Assembly: GCA_013216015.1 (NCBI GenBank)
Contig: JABSOI010000036.1
Span: 1-64,000 of the forward strand
Source: Alteromonadaceae bacterium
Lineage (GTDB): Bacteria > Pseudomonadota > Gammaproteobacteria > Enterobacterales > Alteromonadaceae
Direction of reading: 5' to 3'
DNA: 64,000 nt
Shown: in pieces, positions 8,495 to 18,844 of the stretch
Position numbering within the stretch: the first letter of the stretch is position 1
Layout: each line of letters opens with the position of its first letter
Made by a program: the position numbers and the translations under genes
Notes under the pieces: model-generated
Database searches by the model: none
What the model was told of the DNA's origin: nothing
What the model saw: the letters and a program-made list of their open reading frames with translations, nothing else

Positions 8495-9709
8495 TTAACC
8501 TACAATATTTCTGTTAAATAAGTCATTAATCTTTTTCTTATCATAACCAAGTTCAATACTCAGGATCTCGTGGGTATGTTGACCCAGATCAGGGGCTGCA
8601 CTTTTATATTGTATTGGGGTTTGAGAAAGGTTAATAGGTGACGCAACGATGCTTATTGGCTTTCCACAATTATCAGTAACTTGTTTAACCATTTCCCGAT
8701 GTTTTATTTGAGGATGATTAAATACCTGTTTAAATGTATTTACTGGGCCACAGGGAACTGAAACTTCTTCGAGTTCTCTTATCCACCATTGAGTTGTTTT
8801 TTCGGCTATTTTTTTTGCGAGTATCGGGATCAATGAATTTCTGTTGGCAACTCGTTGGGTATTGCTACTAAAGTCTGGATTTAGTGCAATTTTTGGGATA
8901 TCCGCGACAGAGCAAAATTTTTTAAATTGATTATCGTTACCAACAGCCAATGTAATACTGCCATTTTGGCAGGCAAAAATTTGGTAAGGGACAATATTGG
9001 GGTGGCCGTTTCCAAGGCGCTGAGGATTTTCTGCAGTCGTAAGATAATTCATTGCTTGATTGGCTAATGAAGCAACTTGTACATCAAGTAGCGCCATATC
9101 AATATGTTGTCCCTGATTAGTGTGTTTAAGCGCCATTAATGCTGCTAAAATAGCGTTGCAGCTATATAAACCCGTCATAATATCGGTAACGGCAACACCT
9201 ACTTTCATTGGTTCACCTTGTGGTTCACCTGTAATGCTCATTAAGCCACCCTCTCCTTGAATCATTGCATCGTAGCCAGCTTTACCGGCATAAGGACCAG
9301 TTTGGCCAAAACCAGTGATAGAGCAATAAATAAGTTTAGGGTTAAGCAGTTTTAAACTTTCGTAATCCAGACCGTATTTTTTTAATGTGCCAACCTTATA
9401 GTTTTCAATAAAAACATCCGATTTGAGTATTAAATTCCGGATAATTGTTTGTCCTTCATCTTTACTGATATCAATAGCAATGGATTGTTTATTACGGTTT
9501 GCACAATGAAAATAAGCAGCTTGGGCAGGTTGTTTTTCAGTTGCTTCTTTGGTGAATGGAGGTCCCCAGTGTCGAGTATCATCTCCCTTGATTGGTCTTT
9601 CGACTTTAATGACTTTTGCCCCTAAATCAGCCAAAATTTGTGAAGCCCAAGGTCCGGCCAGAATTCGGCTAAGATCTATTACTTTTATATCGGGTAAAGC
9701 AACGGTCAC
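8495..9709 (-). CDS. Class III CoA-transferase (CaiB/BaiF family)
   Basis: 404 residues, the normal length for family III acyl-CoA transferases, which move CoA between carboxylic acids through an aspartyl-CoA thioester. The N-terminus (VIDLSRILAGPWASQILADL) and GYDAMIQGEGGLMSITGEP near residue 150 are family hallmarks; the Asp of YDAMIQ is the catalytic position. The C-terminal PVNTFKQVFNHPQIKHREM block is also typical. Closest in feel to formyl-CoA, succinyl-CoA:glutarate or similar transferases, but the substrate cannot be told. It stands alone on the minus strand, ending 117 bases before the tRNA gene's 5' end and divergent from the RND operon. Confidence 0.9.
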   Translation of the reverse strand: MTVALPDIKVIDLSRILAGPWASQILADLGAKVIKVERPIKGDDTRHWGPPFTKEATEKQPAQAAYFHCANRNKQSIAIDISKDEGQTIIRNLILKSDVFIENYKVGTLKKYGLDYESLKLLNPKLIYCSITGFGQTGPYAGKAGYDAMIQGEGGLMSITGEPQGEPMKVGVAVTDIMTGLYSCNAILAALMALKHTNQGQHIDMALLDVQVASLANQAMNYLTTAENPQRLGNGHPNIVPYQIFACQNGSITLAVGNDNQFKKFCSVADIPKIALNPDFSSNTQRVANRNSLIPILAKKIAEKTTQWWIRELEEVSVPCGPVNTFKQVFNHPQIKHREMVKQVTDNCGKPISIVASPINLSQTPIQYKSAAPDLGQHTHEILSIELGYDKKKINDLFNRNIVG

Positions 9710-9878
9710 TAAAAATATTCCTCATTAGTTATTGAAATAGTGGGAGAAATGATAGTGCACAAAAGAATAACTTTATTTAACAACTTAGACCCAGGATTTT
9801 GCATTATATTTTATTATTAAAGCTGGCAAAAGTATTAAATAAATGTGAATTTAATATACGAATATTTAAAGTAAAGGC

Positions 9879-9884
9879 TATAAT
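9879..9884 (+). promoter_or_regulatory. Possible -10 box for the RND operon
   Basis: TATAAT in GGCTATAATG lies 45 bases before the ATG at 9929. No good -35 hexamer is seen, so this is a weak call. Confidence 0.3.
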
Positions 9885-9928
9885 GAAAACCAGCTACCTG
9901 AAATACATAACATAAATTTATTCTTAAT

Positions 9929-10939
9929 ATGAAATCAATCCTTGGACGACTAAGTTTACTGCTCTTTATTATGTCTTTCTCTGCGACATCTAAAGCTACG
10001 ACATTAAAAAATTACGATATTGAAGAAATTTCGGTACAGCCGCTAAAAACTATCATTCATCGTACAGGAAGATTAGCTTTCAAACGAACAATAAATCTAT
10101 CTTTTAAAAGTAGCGGTTATTTGTCTAAGTTGTCTGTAGATGAAGGTGATTATTTTGAAAAGGATCAGATATTAGCTGCAATGGATGTTTCTGAGCTTGT
10201 AGAACATAAAAATGCGGCATACGCGCAATTAATGCAAGCGAAGATTGATGTAAACCGAATACAAAAACTTATTGAACAAAAATTAAGTTCAGAACAAGCG
10301 ATTGATCTTGCAACGACAAAGTTAAAAACAACAAGAGCTGCATATAAAGTTGCTTTTTACAATTTAGAAAAAGCACAAGTTATTGCCCCCTTTTCAGGTG
10401 TGGTTTTGGCCAGACATGCTGATTTTGGAGAGTTGATGTCTCCTGGACAAATATCACTTAAAGTTGCTGCATTAAAAAATAATTGGGTGGTTAAAGTTGC
10501 TCTCACAGGGACAGAAGTAAGTCAGGTTCGGCTAAAACAAAAAGTAAAAATTCGTTTACATGCTCTGGGAATGGTTGAGGGTGTTATAAGCAAAATACCG
10601 ATAATTTCTAATGCTCAAGGTCATCTATTTATGATTGATGTATTGCTACCCGAATTATTGTTAACTGATGGTGTTATAGCAGGGCAAATAGCTGAAGTCA
10701 TTATGGAGTTCACTAGCGAAGATGTAGTCTATCAATTACCAATTGAAGCATTGATGACGGTTGATGAGGAAGGTAAAGCTGTTGTAGCAGCTAAAACTGG
10801 TAATGAGAAATTATTTACCAAGCATAGGTATGATATATATAAATTAAATAATCAATACATTTATCTGCACGCAAATAATGACGATCAGCCCATTCAAATC
10901 GTGACAAGTGGTTGGCAAAATATAACGGACATTAAGTAA
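9929..10939 (+). CDS. RND efflux periplasmic adaptor (membrane fusion protein)
   Basis: 336 residues with a signal peptide (SLLLFIMSFSATSKA). Then come the biotinyl-lipoyl-like half motif SGYLSKLSVDEGDYFEKDQILAAMD near residues 65-90, a helical hairpin (residues about 92-150) and the second half APFSGVVLARHADFGELMSPGQ. This is the HlyD/AcrA-type adaptor that joins an inner-membrane RND pump to an outer-membrane channel. It is 13 bases upstream of the pump gene and surely co-transcribed. No outer-membrane factor gene is adjacent. Confidence 0.9.
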   Translation: MKSILGRLSLLLFIMSFSATSKATTLKNYDIEEISVQPLKTIIHRTGRLAFKRTINLSFKSSGYLSKLSVDEGDYFEKDQILAAMDVSELVEHKNAAYAQLMQAKIDVNRIQKLIEQKLSSEQAIDLATTKLKTTRAAYKVAFYNLEKAQVIAPFSGVVLARHADFGELMSPGQISLKVAALKNNWVVKVALTGTEVSQVRLKQKVKIRLHALGMVEGVISKIPIISNAQGHLFMIDVLLPELLLTDGVIAGQIAEVIMEFTSEDVVYQLPIEALMTVDEEGKAVVAAKTGNEKLFTKHRYDIYKLNNQYIYLHANNDDQPIQIVTSGWQNITDIK

Positions 10940-10952
10940 TAGATACCTACTT

Positions 10953-13900
10953 ATGAATTTACCTCGTTTGGCAATTAAAAACGCACAGTTTACTTTCACC
11001 ATAGTGATTTTGATGGTGTTAGTTGGTGTTGTCTCGTACTTTCAAATGCCTAGGTCTGAAGATCCACAATTTGATATTCCCTTAACAATCGTTGACGTAA
11101 TTTACCCGGGGGCTTCTCCCACAGACATTGAAACCTTAGTCGTTGATCCATTAGAAGAAGAGTTTGCGGATATAGAAAATATCAAGAAGATTGAATCTCA
11201 AATTAAAATCGGGGGCGCTAGAGTCCAAGTAACCTTCCTGTATGGTACTGATTCAGAAGAGTCTTATAACAAAATAAAACAAGCGGTTTCTACAGTTAAG
11301 CCCAAGATGCCTGCAGGCATACAAGATCTACTTGTTATTAAAGGTACCCCAAAAGGTGTTGCTATAATTCAAATGGCCTTATGGTCTGAGCCGACAGATT
11401 ACAAGGCAATGGAGTTTCATGCAAAACAGCTGGAGAAGCGGCTGGAAACTATTCAAAGCGTAAGGCAAGCAGACATTTGGGGTTATCCTCAGCAAATCGT
11501 TGCAATAGATTTGAATTTAGCATTATTAAAACATCATGGCATATCTGTGATTAATATTAATCGTATTTTACAGGGACGAGCTGTCAACATAACCCCTGGA
11601 TTTGTCAATGCAACATCTCGACGATTTAATGTTAAAGCGAGTGGTAATATTCGATACCTGGACGAATTGGCTAATACCATAGTGTTGTCTAATGATAGTT
11701 TTACTTTACGGCTAAAAGATGTAGCCAGTATTGCCTTTTCAAGCCTTGAACCCAGCTATCTAGCTTTTTACAACGATAAACCAGTTATTTTCCTCACGGT
11801 TCAACAAAGGGAAAATACCAACATTTTTGATTTAACAAAAAAAATCAATGATGAAATTGCACGATTTAAAAAGACTTTACCTTCCAATATGAAATTGGAC
11901 ACTATATTCCAACAAGCAGATACAGTAGATAAAAGAGTTAGCGGGTTTTTTGATAATTTATGGCAAGGTTTAATACTGGTTGGCATCATGTCATTATTTT
12001 TTCTAGGTTTTAGAGAGGCTATTGTCGTCATAACCGTCATCCCTTTATCTTTTCTCGTTGCTATTGGCTGGTTAGATTTTTCTGGTTTTGGCTTGCAGCA
12101 AATGTCTATTGTAGGCTTGATTATCGCTTTGGGTTTACTAGTCGATAATGCAATTGTGGTAACAGAAAGTATTCATCGGGAAACCGCCAATTTCTCTAGT
12201 ATGGCTGAAGCTTCATATGTTGGTACCGCTCGTGTTGGCTGGGCGATTAGCAGTGGTACAATTACCACCATGCTGGCATTTTTGCCATTATTGATGCTGG
12301 CCAGCGATACCGGTGATTTTATTCGTTCAATGCCTGTGACTGTTGTTTTTGTGTTATTAGCGTCATTAATTATTGCACTAACACTGACACCATTGTTAGC
12401 AAGTAAGTTTTTTACATTGAAGCCTCCACGAATTAAAGCTTTTCAACATTACGTAAATCTGTTTGCTGAAAAAGCATATGTTAATTTTTTACATAAATTA
12501 ATCAGGGCGCGCTGGTGGGTTGTTACGTTTGCAATTGTTAGTTTAATCGCAATGCTTTCTCTCTTTGTTGAGGTAGGAGTCAGTTTATTCCCTAAAGCAG
12601 AAAAACCTATGATATTGCTTGATGTTGAAGCTCCTCCCAATTCATCTTTCGAATATACCCATTCCGTGATGGAAGAAATGTCTTTGGTCATTGACAAATA
12701 TCCTTTGGTAACACAAATAGCCCTGAATGTAGGTAACTCAAATCCTCGAATTTATTACAATGAAATTCCGAAAAGAGGTGTAGTGAAATTTGGACAGGTT
12801 TTATTGGTATTAAAAGAATATGATGAGCAAAAAGTCACTAAATTGGTGAATGAATTGCGGGCCGAATTTAATCGTTGGAATCGAGCGAAAATTACCGTTA
12901 AAGAATTTACCCAAGGACCTGTGACAGATCAACCGATAACTATTCGTTTAATGAGTGAATCACTTATAGATCTTGAAAAAGTGGCTAATGATTTAGCTTT
13001 AAAAATGTCTTCGGTTAAAGGCATCATTAATGTTAATAATCCTATTGGTATTGCAAATACCGAAATTTCATTAGAAATTGATTACGATAAAGCTGGTTTA
13101 GCAAATATAAATATCAATGCGCTGGACCAAACTTTGCAAACAGTGATATCTGGCAGTTATGTCGGTCAATTCAATGACGAAAATGGAGAAGATTATCCTA
13201 TTGTTGTTCGTAGGCCGCATCCTGATGTTAACGGGTTATCAGATATCAATATTGTTAATCTAAAAGGTGAGTCTATACCTCTTGGCCAAATAGTTGAGGT
13301 TAAGTTGCAAAAAGGGCGTACAGATTTCTTTCATTATCAAAAATTACGTATGGCTAAAGTATCTGCTGATTATGAAAAAGGTTATTCCGCCAATGTACTG
13401 ACAAAAACATTAGTTGAATATTTGGATCAGTATAATTTACCTAACGGCATGTATTATGAACTGGGTGGTGAAGAAGAATCTAGACAGGACTCTTTTGCTG
13501 GTTTATCTCAAATAATGATCATTACCGCAATTGGTATTTTCGCGATATTGATCCTGCAATTTAAGTCTTTTCTACAACCGCTAATTATTTTTAGTTCGAT
13601 CCCATTCGCTATGGCGGGTTCTATCATTGGATTATATATTACAGGTCTGTCATTTTCGATTATGGCATTTATAGGATTAATTAGTTTGTTTGGTATTGTA
13701 GTGAATAATGCCATTATTTTAATTGATACCACGAACCGAAATTTGGAAGAAAACCAGGAAAAGTTACAAGCTATACTTAATGCCAGTGCTACACGGTTCA
13801 CCCCTATATTACTTACTACGTTAACGACAATGGGCGGATTATTGCCATTAACATTGTTTGGTGGTGGTTTATGGCAGCCTTTGGGTGTAGTGATAATTTC

Positions 13901-13976
13901 CGGGTTGTGTGTGTCTGCGATTTCCAGTTTCTTGTTAGTACCCGTATTGACGAGTATTTTTACTCAGAAGGGGTAA
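10953..13976 (+). CDS. RND-family efflux transporter, inner-membrane pump
   Basis: 1007 residues, normal for AcrB-type HAE1 pumps. The N-terminal helix carries the NAQFTFTIVILMVLVG and MPRSEDPQFDIP features of the family. Two large periplasmic loops alternate with two six-helix bundles (about 330-535 and 835-1005). GLLVDNAIVVTES in helix 4 has the single Asp plus Asn version of the proton-relay motif, and NNAIILID lies in helix 10. Substrate drugs or metabolites are unknown. Second gene of the adaptor-pump pair. Confidence 0.93.
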   Translation: MNLPRLAIKNAQFTFTIVILMVLVGVVSYFQMPRSEDPQFDIPLTIVDVIYPGASPTDIETLVVDPLEEEFADIENIKKIESQIKIGGARVQVTFLYGTDSEESYNKIKQAVSTVKPKMPAGIQDLLVIKGTPKGVAIIQMALWSEPTDYKAMEFHAKQLEKRLETIQSVRQADIWGYPQQIVAIDLNLALLKHHGISVININRILQGRAVNITPGFVNATSRRFNVKASGNIRYLDELANTIVLSNDSFTLRLKDVASIAFSSLEPSYLAFYNDKPVIFLTVQQRENTNIFDLTKKINDEIARFKKTLPSNMKLDTIFQQADTVDKRVSGFFDNLWQGLILVGIMSLFFLGFREAIVVITVIPLSFLVAIGWLDFSGFGLQQMSIVGLIIALGLLVDNAIVVTESIHRETANFSSMAEASYVGTARVGWAISSGTITTMLAFLPLLMLASDTGDFIRSMPVTVVFVLLASLIIALTLTPLLASKFFTLKPPRIKAFQHYVNLFAEKAYVNFLHKLIRARWWVVTFAIVSLIAMLSLFVEVGVSLFPKAEKPMILLDVEAPPNSSFEYTHSVMEEMSLVIDKYPLVTQIALNVGNSNPRIYYNEIPKRGVVKFGQVLLVLKEYDEQKVTKLVNELRAEFNRWNRAKITVKEFTQGPVTDQPITIRLMSESLIDLEKVANDLALKMSSVKGIINVNNPIGIANTEISLEIDYDKAGLANININALDQTLQTVISGSYVGQFNDENGEDYPIVVRRPHPDVNGLSDINIVNLKGESIPLGQIVEVKLQKGRTDFFHYQKLRMAKVSADYEKGYSANVLTKTLVEYLDQYNLPNGMYYELGGEEESRQDSFAGLSQIMIITAIGIFAILILQFKSFLQPLIIFSSIPFAMAGSIIGLYITGLSFSIMAFIGLISLFGIVVNNAIILIDTTNRNLEENQEKLQAILNASATRFTPILLTTLTTMGGLLPLTLFGGGLWQPLGVVIISGLCVSAISSFLLVPVLTSIFTQKG

Positions 13977-13990
13977 AACTAACATGTATA

Positions 13991-14240
13991 CCCAAGTAGA
14001 TTGGCTATGTCCCGGTTAAGTGGTGCTATAATAATTGTAGTATGGGTTAGCCAACGGCGTAACCCATCATTTTGTATAACGCAACCACCTGATAATAATG
14101 ATAAAAGATGTCATTTTGATGGGTTACGCCTGCGGCTTACCCATCCTACGCGCTGAAATCTTGAGCTGACAAATAAACATCAATAAAACAATGAATTACG
14201 GGTGTAGCAACACTTAACCGATACATAGCTAAGTAGATTG
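13991..14240. repeat. MITE-like inverted repeat (copy C), interrupted by a REPIN
   Basis: Left arm TTGGCTATGTCCCGGTTAAG (from 14001) and the inverse of the right arm TAGCTATGTATCGGTTAAGTG (14210-14230) match over about 30 bases including AAGTAGATT at the tips. The same arm motif (GGCTATG...TTAAGTGTTGC) occurs in copies at about 38751 and 41753. Copy C contains the REPIN at 14037-14151 in its middle, so the REPIN arrived later. Confidence 0.6.
14037..14151. repeat. REPIN-like inverted repeat, copy 3
   Basis: GTAGTATGGGTTAGCC...GGCGTAACCCATC at left and GATGGGTTACGCC...GGCTTACCCATCCTAC at right. It is related to the copies at 4995, 5175 and 38652. Confidence 0.8.
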
Positions 14241-14301
14241 GATATAAGATATGTTTATAAAAACAATAAAAAAAGTGAAATTTTGGGGAGGTTAGTTACA
14301 C

Positions 14302-16341
14302 ATGGAATTATTAGGTTTATCAGGTTACATTTTTGCTAGTATTGCGTATTTTCTTTTTATTCTATTATTATTAGCTGCGCGAAACCGTACTGTTTCTGGC
14401 GCGTTAGTCCTGTTGGGAAGTTTGGTCACTTTAGCTTCTTTTACCGCAGGAGCATTTCAGTTAGAACAGCATTTTTCTATCAAAATAATTTTTGTATTAG
14501 AAAACATCAAGTTTCTATTTTGGTCATTAATTATTTTGGCAACACGTGAAAGAATACAAACTATTAATGATCTATTTATTAATAAATATATTAGACAATA
14601 TTTTTTAGTGTGGATGGCTATTTCTTTTGTAACTTGGTTTTCTGTTATTTATTTACAAAGTGCCGCTAAATTATTGTTTATGTTGTTTCTCATTCTCAAT
14701 TTATGGTCTTTAGTGTTGTTGGAACAGCTTTATCGAAATGCAGAACTTCAATCAAAACGCGCGCTAAAGCCATTAGTAATAGCTTTAGGTGCGGTATTTA
14801 TTTTTGACTTTATTATGTTCGCTCAAGCATCAATGCTTAATCAATTGGATTTTTATCTCTGGTATATACGTCCGATAGTTGGAGCGGTAAGTGTGCCATT
14901 TTTATTGATAAGCACTCGGCGAATGAAAGACTGGTCAGTAAATGTATTTATTTCTCGGGATGTGGTTTTTTATAGTTCAATGTTACTGATCTCTGGTGCT
15001 TATTTATTGGTTATGGCTTTTGCTGGTTATGTCATTAATTATTTTGGCGGCGAATGGGGTAATAATTTGAGCGTTGCTTTTTTGGTTATGGGCTGCATTG
15101 TACTAGCCGCATTATTAATAACTGAAAGTTTACGCCGAGAGGTTAAGGTATTTATTACTAAACATTTTTTTGCTAATAAATATGATTATCGCTTTGAATG
15201 GTTAAAATTAATTGAGCAGTTGGAAATCAGCAAAAGTGGTGATTATTATAAAACCGCATTGAATATCATTCGTTCAACATTAAATATTTCTGAAGGGATT
15301 ATCATCAAAAAAGAAAATATGGGACGATATAATGTTGTGTACAGTGAAGGAATAATTTCAGAGCAAGCCTTGTTTTACCAACTGCAAAACATAGATCAAT
15401 TTTGCCAAAAAAATAAATGGATCATAGATATAAGAGAATATGATAAAGTCGAAAATAGTTATCCTGATTTAACGATTGATAGTAATGTATTTGCTGAAAT
15501 TAATATCTCTATTATTGTTCCAATTTTGATGGGAGAAGTGCTTTATGGTTTCTTTTTATTATCATCTCCAGCGGCAGGAAATCGATTGTTGAATTGGGAA
15601 GACAGGGACTTGTTGTCTGCTATATCAAAGCAATTAAGTCATTATCTATCTCTAAATGAAGCAAATGATAAATTAGCAGAATCTAAACAATTCGATACCT
15701 TTAATCGCATGTCTGCGTTTTTGGTACATGATTTAAAAAATGTGCAGGCACAATTAACCTTAATCAGCAGTAATGCAAAAAAACATCGAGACAATCCTGA
15801 GTTTGTTGATGATGCTTTTGAAACGATCGAATCAGCTACTGCACGATTAGGTAAGGTACTGACTCAATTACGCAATAAAACTGTTGTTGAAGCTGAACAT
15901 AAAAAAACTAATCTCAATGAAATATTTGAAAAAGTCGTCGCGCAAAGAAATATGGAATTACCTGAAGTTGAATTATCATTAGATCAATCAATAGAAATGA
16001 AACTTGAACATGAAACATTTAGCTCGATGATCAATCATTTAATTCAAAATGCACAAGAAGCGACAAGGGAAGATGGATGGGTTAAGATAAAGGTGTCATT
16101 GTTTGATGATTGTTTGAGTATAGAGATAACTGATAACGGTTGTGGTATGTCGAAAACGTTTATCAGGGAACGGTTGTTTAAACCTTTTGATACTACCAAA
16201 GGAAATGCTGGCATGGGTATTGGTGTTTTTGAAGCGAAGCAATTTATTGAAGGATTAGAGGGTAGTATTCATGTAACAAGTACTGAAGGTAAAGGAACTA
16301 GTTTTCATTTATCAATCCCCACTCTTACTGACATAGATTAA
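14302..16341 (+). CDS. prsK: PEP-CTERM system sensor histidine kinase PrsK
   Basis: 679 residues. About eight hydrophobic helices occupy residues 1-280, followed by a GAF-like region (about 310-440) and a histidine kinase core. Phosphoacceptor His is in FLVHDLKN (about residue 476). ATP-binding boxes are NHLIQNAQEA (N), DNGCGMS (G1) and TTKGNAGMGIGVFEAK (G2). This matches the XrtA-associated kinase PrsK, which with PrsR controls PEP-CTERM genes through sigma54. The gene is 30 bases upstream of prsR on the same strand. The signal sensed is unknown. Confidence 0.92.
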   Translation: MELLGLSGYIFASIAYFLFILLLLAARNRTVSGALVLLGSLVTLASFTAGAFQLEQHFSIKIIFVLENIKFLFWSLIILATRERIQTINDLFINKYIRQYFLVWMAISFVTWFSVIYLQSAAKLLFMLFLILNLWSLVLLEQLYRNAELQSKRALKPLVIALGAVFIFDFIMFAQASMLNQLDFYLWYIRPIVGAVSVPFLLISTRRMKDWSVNVFISRDVVFYSSMLLISGAYLLVMAFAGYVINYFGGEWGNNLSVAFLVMGCIVLAALLITESLRREVKVFITKHFFANKYDYRFEWLKLIEQLEISKSGDYYKTALNIIRSTLNISEGIIIKKENMGRYNVVYSEGIISEQALFYQLQNIDQFCQKNKWIIDIREYDKVENSYPDLTIDSNVFAEINISIIVPILMGEVLYGFFLLSSPAAGNRLLNWEDRDLLSAISKQLSHYLSLNEANDKLAESKQFDTFNRMSAFLVHDLKNVQAQLTLISSNAKKHRDNPEFVDDAFETIESATARLGKVLTQLRNKTVVEAEHKKTNLNEIFEKVVAQRNMELPEVELSLDQSIEMKLEHETFSSMINHLIQNAQEATREDGWVKIKVSLFDDCLSIEITDNGCGMSKTFIRERLFKPFDTTKGNAGMGIGVFEAKQFIEGLEGSIHVTSTEGKGTSFHLSIPTLTDID

Positions 16342-16371
16342 TAATAACGCATTATTGGAAGAATATAAGTT

Positions 16372-17718
16372 ATGGAAAAATTGCTGATAGTTGATGACGA
16401 TCCTGGTATTCAAAAACAACTGAAATGGAGCTTTGCTGATTACGAAGTTGTGCTGGCATCTGGTCGTGAGGGCGCTATTACAGCCGTTCGGCGCCACGAA
16501 CCTAAGGTGGTTACTTTAGATTTGGGTCTACCACCTGACCCAACAAATGCCTCGGAAGGTCTTGCTGCATTAAAAGAAATATTAGAAATAGCTCCTTTTA
16601 CTAAGGTTATCGTTATAACCGGTAATGATGATAGAGCACATGCATTAAAAGCTATAGAAATGGGGGCTTATGATTTTTATCAAAAACCTGTTGATTCTGA
16701 AATTATTAATACTATTGTTTCACGAGCCTATAGCGTGGCTAGAATTGAAGCTGAGAACAGGGCACTCAAATTAGTCAATGGTGCAGAGAGTGGCATTATT
16801 GGCAGTAGTGAGGCTATTGGCCGACTAAAACAAATGGTACAGCGTATTGCCCCAACAAACATTACTGCTTTATTGTTAGGTGAAAGTGGTACAGGTAAAG
16901 AAATTACCGCAAAGGCTGTGCATCAATTGAGTGATCGTAAGAAAAAGCCATTTATAGCAATTAACTGTGCCTCGATTCCGGAAACTTTATTGGAAAGTGA
17001 ATTGTTTGGTTATGAAAAAGGGGCTTTTACAGGTGCTCATAAAACAACTAAAGGAAAAATTGAATGTGCTGAAGGAGGTACCTTATTTCTCGATGAAATA
17101 GGAGATATGCCTTATAATTTGCAGGCTAAATTGTTACGTTTTTTGCAAGAAAAAATAATTGAAAGATTGGGCGGCCGTCAAGAAATTCCTGTTGATGTAC
17201 GCGTTGTTTGCGCGACTAATCAAAATTTAGAAGAGATGGTTAAAGAAAGAACTTTTCGTGAAGATTTATTTTACCGTGTGAGTGAGATTACTTTGAATAT
17301 TCCGCCGCTTCGGGAGCGTGAGGAAGATGTGTTCATACTTGCACAATTTTTCCTTCAGCAATATGCAGTGGAATATAAACGTAATGTTAAAACTTTTTCT
17401 GAAGATGGGCTTAGTGCAATAAAAGCATATCGATGGCCAGGTAATATTCGGGAATTACAAAACAAGATAAAAAGTTCCGTCATAATGACTACTGGAACTC
17501 AAGTTACAGCGTTTGATTTAGGTTTTTTCGACCATGAAAATAATGATTATGAACTTTCCCTGAATTTACGCACGGTAAGAGAGCAGGCAGAAACATTAGC
17601 AATCCAAAAAGCCTATGCATTAAGCGAAGGTAATATGTCGAAAGCCGCTGATCTATTGGGTATAACCCGACCGACATTATATTCATTGATTGAGAAATAT
17701 TCATTGAATATTAATTAA
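16372..17718 (+). CDS. prsR: PEP-CTERM system sigma54-dependent response regulator PrsR
   Basis: 448 residues. The receiver domain (1-120) has acidic DDDP at 8-11, phosphoacceptor D50 (VVTLDLGLP) and K in YQKPVD. The AAA+ domain has Walker A GESGTGKE, the sigma54-contact loop GAFTGA and Walker B GGTLFLDEIGD. A C-terminal Fis-type helix-turn-helix (SKAADLLGITRPTLYSLIEK) binds DNA. It is the partner of the upstream kinase. The -24/-12 promoter at 60950 before the PEP-CTERM gene is a likely target. Confidence 0.94.
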   Translation: MEKLLIVDDDPGIQKQLKWSFADYEVVLASGREGAITAVRRHEPKVVTLDLGLPPDPTNASEGLAALKEILEIAPFTKVIVITGNDDRAHALKAIEMGAYDFYQKPVDSEIINTIVSRAYSVARIEAENRALKLVNGAESGIIGSSEAIGRLKQMVQRIAPTNITALLLGESGTGKEITAKAVHQLSDRKKKPFIAINCASIPETLLESELFGYEKGAFTGAHKTTKGKIECAEGGTLFLDEIGDMPYNLQAKLLRFLQEKIIERLGGRQEIPVDVRVVCATNQNLEEMVKERTFREDLFYRVSEITLNIPPLREREEDVFILAQFFLQQYAVEYKRNVKTFSEDGLSAIKAYRWPGNIRELQNKIKSSVIMTTGTQVTAFDLGFFDHENNDYELSLNLRTVREQAETLAIQKAYALSEGNMSKAADLLGITRPTLYSLIEKYSLNIN

Positions 17719-17814
17719 TGTCATTGGAGCAGGCCTCAACTTTCAATTGGTTTTATGCCTAACTGATAATGTTTACAATTGAGTGTATGAGTTGAAACTT
17801 GCTTTTTCATGCAG

Positions 17815-18843
17815 TTATTTTTTCACATTACTTTCAGCCAATTCACGATTTTTTTGTTTGAGCAATTTATCAACATATCGTGTCATTTTTATTTTTTGCT
17901 TAATCGTAGTTTCCAGCACTTCTTCAATTTCACGTAAGACTTCCCGAATATTTTCTACGTTTTCAGACGAATTAATAACGACCTGTTTTTCTGGTTCATT
18001 ATTTGTCAATTGTTGAGCATTTAAAGAGCCGGTCAGCTCTATTTCCATTTCTTGGGCTACTTCATTAATTGCATCACTATTGATAATTTTTAACTCTTCT
18101 AAAAAGGCAAATAATAGTAAGCGATCTACAAAGATATTAATTTTTCGAGGCACACCAAGTGTTTTTTCATGAATAAGTTTAAAGGCATTATCAGAAAATA
18201 ATTCATTATTATTGCCATTTGCCAGATGAATACGGTGTAAAATATATTCTTTTACTTCATCACAGCTTAATGGTTTCAAATGAGCTGAAGCAATAATTCG
18301 TTGACGAAATTGTTCCATATCAGGGGCTTGAATTATTTCTTTCAATTCCTCCTGTCCAAGTAAAAAGCTTTGGATCAAGGGTTTATTGTCCAACTGAAAA
18401 TTAGATAGCATTCGTAATTCTTCAATGGTTTCCGCGGGTAAATTTTGTGCTTCATCAACCAATATTAATGCACGTTTACCCTGTTGATTGAGGGTAATTA
18501 AAAATTTCTCAATGTGTTGTAATAAATCAGCTTTGCTGTTTCCATCAACATTAATTTTAAATTCAGCAGCAATAAGTTCAAGCAGTTCTTTTGGGGTTAA
18601 CTTGGTAGTAACAATTTGAGCGGCAACTATATTTGAATCGCCTAAGTTGCTAAGTAGGTTACGTGCAATGGTAGTTTTTCCGGTTCCTATAGGGCCTGTA
18701 ATTACAATGAAACCTTCGCCTTGGTCTAACCCATATTCAAGGTATGAAAGTGCTCTCTGGTGATGATTAGACGCGAAAAAGAAGCGTGGATCAGGGCTTA
18801 ATTGAAAAGGACGTTCGGTAAAACCGTAATATTGTTCATACAT
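17815..18843 (-). CDS. XrtA-associated ATPase (ExeA/GspA-like AAA)
   Basis: 342 residues starting MYEQYYGFTERPFQLSPDP, the usual start of this family. Walker A is GPIGTGKTT (about residue 50) and Walker B LILVDEAQNL. The C-terminal 70 residues are charged and predicted coiled coil. This is the putative secretion ATPase found in XrtA/PEP-CTERM loci. It is the last gene of the minus-strand run 23.7-17.8 kb, one base after the barrel gene, and convergent with prsR. It probably energises or regulates assembly at the inner membrane; its exact role is unknown. Confidence 0.88.
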   Translation of the reverse strand: MYEQYYGFTERPFQLSPDPRFFFASNHHQRALSYLEYGLDQGEGFIVITGPIGTGKTTIARNLLSNLGDSNIVAAQIVTTKLTPKELLELIAAEFKINVDGNSKADLLQHIEKFLITLNQQGKRALILVDEAQNLPAETIEELRMLSNFQLDNKPLIQSFLLGQEELKEIIQAPDMEQFRQRIIASAHLKPLSCDEVKEYILHRIHLANGNNNELFSDNAFKLIHEKTLGVPRKINIFVDRLLLFAFLEELKIINSDAINEVAQEMEIELTGSLNAQQLTNNEPEKQVVINSSENVENIREVLREIEEVLETTIKQKIKMTRYVDKLLKQKNRELAESNVKK

Positions 18844-18844
18844 G

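Noticed and set aside
10953-13976. RND pump as part of the polysaccharide export machinery
   Set aside because: It pairs with its own adaptor in a separate operon, has standard HAE1 features and is separated from the locus by repeats.
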